The notes under the pieces: generated by a model | Seen by the model: the letters and a program-made list of their open reading frames with translations, nothing else | Told to the model about the DNA's origin: nothing | Database searches by the model: none | Shown here: positions 61,328 through 64,000 of the stretch, in pieces | Layout: the number at the start of each line of letters is the position of its first letter | Position numbering within the stretch: position 1 is the first letter of the stretch | Made by a program: the position numbers and the translations under genes | From: Pantoea rwandensis | GTDB lineage: Bacteria > Pseudomonadota > Gammaproteobacteria > Enterobacterales > Enterobacteriaceae | Direction: 5' to 3' | DNA length: 64,000 bases | NCBI RefSeq assembly: GCF_000759475.1 | Contig: NZ_CP009454.1 | Coordinates: 2,108,001-2,172,000, forward strand

Positions 61328-63250
61328 ATGTTCTCACGCATCACCGTCCAGCTGCCCACGGAGGGCCTGCTGTTCTGGAAACTCAGCGGGCGTGAAGCCC
61401 TGTCGGAATCATTCACCCTCCAGGCGGAGTTGTTGGCGACCGATGCGCGCATCGATCGCCATGCACTGCTGGGCAAGTCGGTGACTTTTACCCTGCCGAC
61501 ACAGAACTTGCTTACGCCACGTTACTTCAACGGCAAAATCACCCGCGTGGCCGTGCGCAGTGAGGAGCTGAATGGCTCGCGCTATGCGGTTCATGCCCTG
61601 ACCGTCGAGCCGGATGTGTGGCCGATGAAGCGTGATCGTAACCTGCGTATTTTCCAGAGCCAGACTGTGCCGCAAATCGTGCAGACGTTGCTGAAAGAGT
61701 ACAACGTCAATGTCGAGTCAAAACTCGCCAGTAGCTACCGGGTGTGGGAATACTGCGTGCAGTATCAGGAGAGTAGCTTCGATTTTATCAGCCGTTTGAT
61801 GGAGCTGGAGGGGATCTACTACTGGTTCCGCCACGAATCCGATAAACATACGCTGGTTCTGTGCGATGCAGCCGACCAGCATCAGCCGTTCAGTGGCTAT
61901 GCCACCATTCCTTACCACGTTGCTCCTTCCGGTGGCAGCATAACGGAAGAGGGGATCAGTCAGTGGTCACTGGCCGAGAGCGTGACGCCGGGGATGTACA
62001 GCACGGATGACTATGACTTCCGTAAACCCAATGCCTGGATGTTACAGGCGCGGCAGAACCCGGTGGCGCCCACGCCAGGAACGGTGGATGTCTACGACTG
62101 GCCGGGCCATTTTGTTGACCACAGCCACGGCGAGTTTTATACCCGCATCCGCCAGGAAGTGTGGGAAGTGGAGCATCACAGCGTCAGTGGTACAGGTACG
62201 GCGACCGGCATTGCGCCTGGTTACACCTTCGGGCTGCTGGATGCGCCGCATTTCAGCGATAACGGCACTTATCTCACCACCAGTGCCGAATATAAATTCG
62301 AAGAAAACAGCTATGCCAGCGGCAATATTACCTCCTCGCACAACATCATCTTTACCGTGCTGCCGAACGCGATCACGTTCCGTGCGCCACCCCGCACGCC
62401 ATGGCCAAAAACCCACGGCCCACAGACCGCGAAAGTGGTGGGGCCAAAGGGGGAGTCGATCTGGACCGACCGTTATGGCCGGGTCAAGGTGAAGTTTCAC
62501 TGGGACCGGCTGGCAAAGGGCGATGATACCAGCTCGTGCTGGGTGCGTGTTTCCAGCGCCTGGGCGGGTCAGGGATTTGGCGGCGTGCAGATCCCGCGTG
62601 TCGGCGACGAAGTGGTGGTGGATTTTATCAATGGTGACCCGGATCGTCCGCTAATCATTGGCCGCGTCTATAACGAGGCGAGTATGCCGCCCTGGGCGCT
62701 GCCTGCCGGTGCAACCCAGATGGGCTTCCTCAGCCGTACCAAAGATGGCACCGCAGAAACCGCCAATGCCCTGCGCTTCGAGGATAAGTCTGGGCAGGAG
62801 CAGTTGTGGATTCAGGCGCAGAAGAACATGGATACCAATGTTAAAAACGACGAAACCCACAGCGTGGGTGGTTCGCGTACCGTCAGTGTCACCCAGGACT
62901 ACAACGGCACGGTGTCGGGCAGCCACACGGAGGCAACGCAACTGGCCCATTCCCAACTGGTGGGCGGTGGTTTTATCCAACGAGTGCAGGGGGCAATTGT
63001 GCAGGCTTCCGACAGCGGCATTCGTCTGGTGGCGGGCCAATCGGTGCTGGAATTAGGCGCAAACGGCCAGGTCACGTTGCAGTGCGTGAATTTTAATATC
63101 GATGCCTCCGGCACCGGGCAGATCAACACCGGCGGTACGCTGGATCTGAACCTGAAACAACCCGGAGCATTACCCGCAGTGGAACCCACTCCAGCGCAAA
63201 TCCAGGACGCCGTTAAAGCGGCATTTGATCAAGGAAAAGATAAAGCATGA
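61328..63250 (+). CDS. vgrG: T6SS spike protein VgrG (TssI)
   Basis: 640-residue trimeric spike protein. The N-terminal two thirds are gp27-like (LPTEGLLFWKLSGREALSESF, VWEYCVQYQESSFDFISRLMELEGIYYWF). The gp5 OB-fold lies around residues 375-445 (GPKGESIWTDRYGRVKVKFHWDR, AGQGFGGVQIPRVGDEVVVDF), followed by the repetitive beta-helix needle. There is no added C-terminal enzyme domain, so it is a structural spike delivering the adjacent Rhs protein. Its stop overlaps the Eag chaperone start. Confidence 0.96.
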   Translation: MFSRITVQLPTEGLLFWKLSGREALSESFTLQAELLATDARIDRHALLGKSVTFTLPTQNLLTPRYFNGKITRVAVRSEELNGSRYAVHALTVEPDVWPMKRDRNLRIFQSQTVPQIVQTLLKEYNVNVESKLASSYRVWEYCVQYQESSFDFISRLMELEGIYYWFRHESDKHTLVLCDAADQHQPFSGYATIPYHVAPSGGSITEEGISQWSLAESVTPGMYSTDDYDFRKPNAWMLQARQNPVAPTPGTVDVYDWPGHFVDHSHGEFYTRIRQEVWEVEHHSVSGTGTATGIAPGYTFGLLDAPHFSDNGTYLTTSAEYKFEENSYASGNITSSHNIIFTVLPNAITFRAPPRTPWPKTHGPQTAKVVGPKGESIWTDRYGRVKVKFHWDRLAKGDDTSSCWVRVSSAWAGQGFGGVQIPRVGDEVVVDFINGDPDRPLIIGRVYNEASMPPWALPAGATQMGFLSRTKDGTAETANALRFEDKSGQEQLWIQAQKNMDTNVKNDETHSVGGSRTVSVTQDYNGTVSGSHTEATQLAHSQLVGGGFIQRVQGAIVQASDSGIRLVAGQSVLELGANGQVTLQCVNFNIDASGTGQINTGGTLDLNLKQPGALPAVEPTPAQIQDAVKAAFDQGKDKA

Positions 63251-63660
63251 AAACCGTCCCTTTTGCCCTCTCAGAAGGCGTACTTAACCTGCCCGCCGCA
63301 GTCCAAGACCACAGCATCAATGTGCTAAAATTCGCTGATGCGACGTTGGTCATTACCCGAGCCTGGGATGTCCCGGCAGGGGATGAGGAGAAATACCTCA
63401 GCCAGCAACTGGGCAAAATTAAACGCAATATGAAAAAGGTGGTGCTGAGTGAAGTTGCAGATAGCAACATCGCCGGGATCCCTGCCCGCGAGGTGGCGCT
63501 GCGCTTCGAAAATCAACATGTGATGGTATATGAAAAACTCGCCGTGGCGCGGGTGGATGACCACTTGCTGGCGTTTACCCTTAGCCGCATGCAGCCGTTT
63601 GATGCCGATGGCGATGCCTTCTGGACCGCGATCAAAGCGGGTCTGCAACCGGGAGGCTGA
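63247..63660 (+). CDS. Eag chaperone (DUF1795/DcrB-like)
   Basis: 137-residue cytoplasmic chaperone. DUF1795 features: FALSEGVLNLP at the start, AWDVPAGDEEKYLSQQLGKIKRNMKKV, and a C-terminal FWTAIKAGLQP. Eag proteins hold the N-terminal transmembrane segments of prePAAR effectors before loading onto VgrG, which fits the gene that follows two bases later. ATGA overlap with vgrG. Confidence 0.88.
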   Translation: MKTVPFALSEGVLNLPAAVQDHSINVLKFADATLVITRAWDVPAGDEEKYLSQQLGKIKRNMKKVVLSEVADSNIAGIPAREVALRFENQHVMVYEKLAVARVDDHLLAFTLSRMQPFDADGDAFWTAIKAGLQPGG

Positions 63661-63662
63661 GG

Positions 63663-64000
63663 ATGACAGATTATCTCGCGGCGCGCATTGGCGATCCGCT
63701 GGTACACAGTTCGGCGCTGGCGGATTTTGTCGGCGGCCTGGTGGAAGGAGCGATTGTCGCAGGCATCATGATCGCCGCCGGCACCGGCGTTGGGGCGCTG
63801 CTGGGTGGCGTGGCCATTGCTACGCTGGTGTTCAGTGGAGGGCTGGAGAAGATCGGCAACGCGGCGGCATCGCTGGTCGACAGCCTGATCGACCCAGGAC
63901 CGCCGGATGCGTTTATTGTCAGCGGGTCCGGCAACGTCCATATCAAAGGGAAGCTGGCCGCGCGCGCGGCGGGCAGCGTGTCGCGTGATTACCTCAACGC
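63663..64000 (+). CDS. Rhs/prePAAR-type T6SS effector, N-terminus only
   Basis: First ~112 residues; the gene runs off the right edge. The prePAAR motif AARIGDPLVHSSAL is at residues 6-19, then Gly/Ala-rich hydrophobic helices (LVEGAIVAGIMIAAGTGVGALLGGVAIATLVF), the chaperone-bound membrane segments, and the start of a PAAR region (DAFIVSGSGNVHIKGKLAAR). The layout with Eag upstream points to a large Rhs-repeat protein with a C-terminal toxin, but toxin and immunity gene lie outside the window. ATG after GGCTGAGG. Confidence 0.85.
   Translation, partial: MTDYLAARIGDPLVHSSALADFVGGLVEGAIVAGIMIAAGTGVGALLGGVAIATLVFSGGLEKIGNAAASLVDSLIDPGPPDAFIVSGSGNVHIKGKLAARAAGSVSRDYLN

Overview
The window looks like chromosome of a member of the Enterobacterales, most likely Erwiniaceae (Pantoea/Erwinia-like). 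The first 5 kb keep the E. coli order sbcB-dacD-sbmC-yeeA-yeeX with proteins readily recognised as orthologues. An ERIC repeat lies upstream of yeeX, and several copies of a short REP-like palindrome are scattered between genes. The genus is inferred from gene content, not from a marker gene.

Layout. (1) 1-5.1 kb: core genes (exonuclease I, PBP6b, SbmC/GyrI, YeeA, YeeX). (2) 5.1-10.5 kb: a LacI orthologue divergent from ydcF, a ketopantoate-reductase-family gene, and a solitary second copy of elongation factor G. (3) 10.7-22.6 kb: a peptide/opine-type ABC transporter operon with two paralogous binding proteins around a GNAT acetyltransferase, ending in a nitrilotriacetate-monooxygenase-type flavin enzyme; then a PhnD-like protein and a desaturase on the minus strand and a second luciferase-like enzyme. 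(4) 22.8-26.5 kb: a hicAB toxin-antitoxin pair and a TetR / FAD lactone-oxidase-like / family 8 glycosyltransferase unit on the minus strand. (5) 26.6-32.1 kb: a MetQ-MetN-MetI-type transporter, an M20 amidohydrolase and another NtaA-type monooxygenase. (6) 32.2-34.2 kb: a higBA-type toxin-antitoxin pair, two 18-bp copies of a tRNA-Asn 3' end (att-like) and a decayed duplicate of metN/metI. (7) 34.2-35.1 kb: AT-rich leader with no gene. (8) 35.1-64.0 kb: a complete type VI secretion system (T6SS), running off the right edge inside an Rhs/prePAAR effector gene.

How the genes may work together. Region 10.7-32.1 kb carries the enzyme types of the acetylate / oxidatively cleave C-S / deacetylate route known for S-substituted cysteines in Bacillus subtilis: a GNAT acetyltransferase, FMN-dependent monooxygenases and an M20 deacylase, with two uptake systems. 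Three or four promoters in this region share a sequence block, which supports common control, probably by sulfur status. The substrate is inferred, not shown.

The T6SS has all thirteen core subunits (TssA-M; TssD = Hcp, TssH = ClpV, TssI = VgrG), TagF, TagJ and the phosphorylation switch PpkA/PppA/TagH. Its cargo is in two places: an AT-richer insert around hcp (46.3-49.2 kb) with an unrecognised gene, two small membrane proteins and an LprI-like periplasmic protein, and the VgrG-Eag-Rhs unit at the right edge. The insert is the best candidate for an undescribed effector/immunity system.
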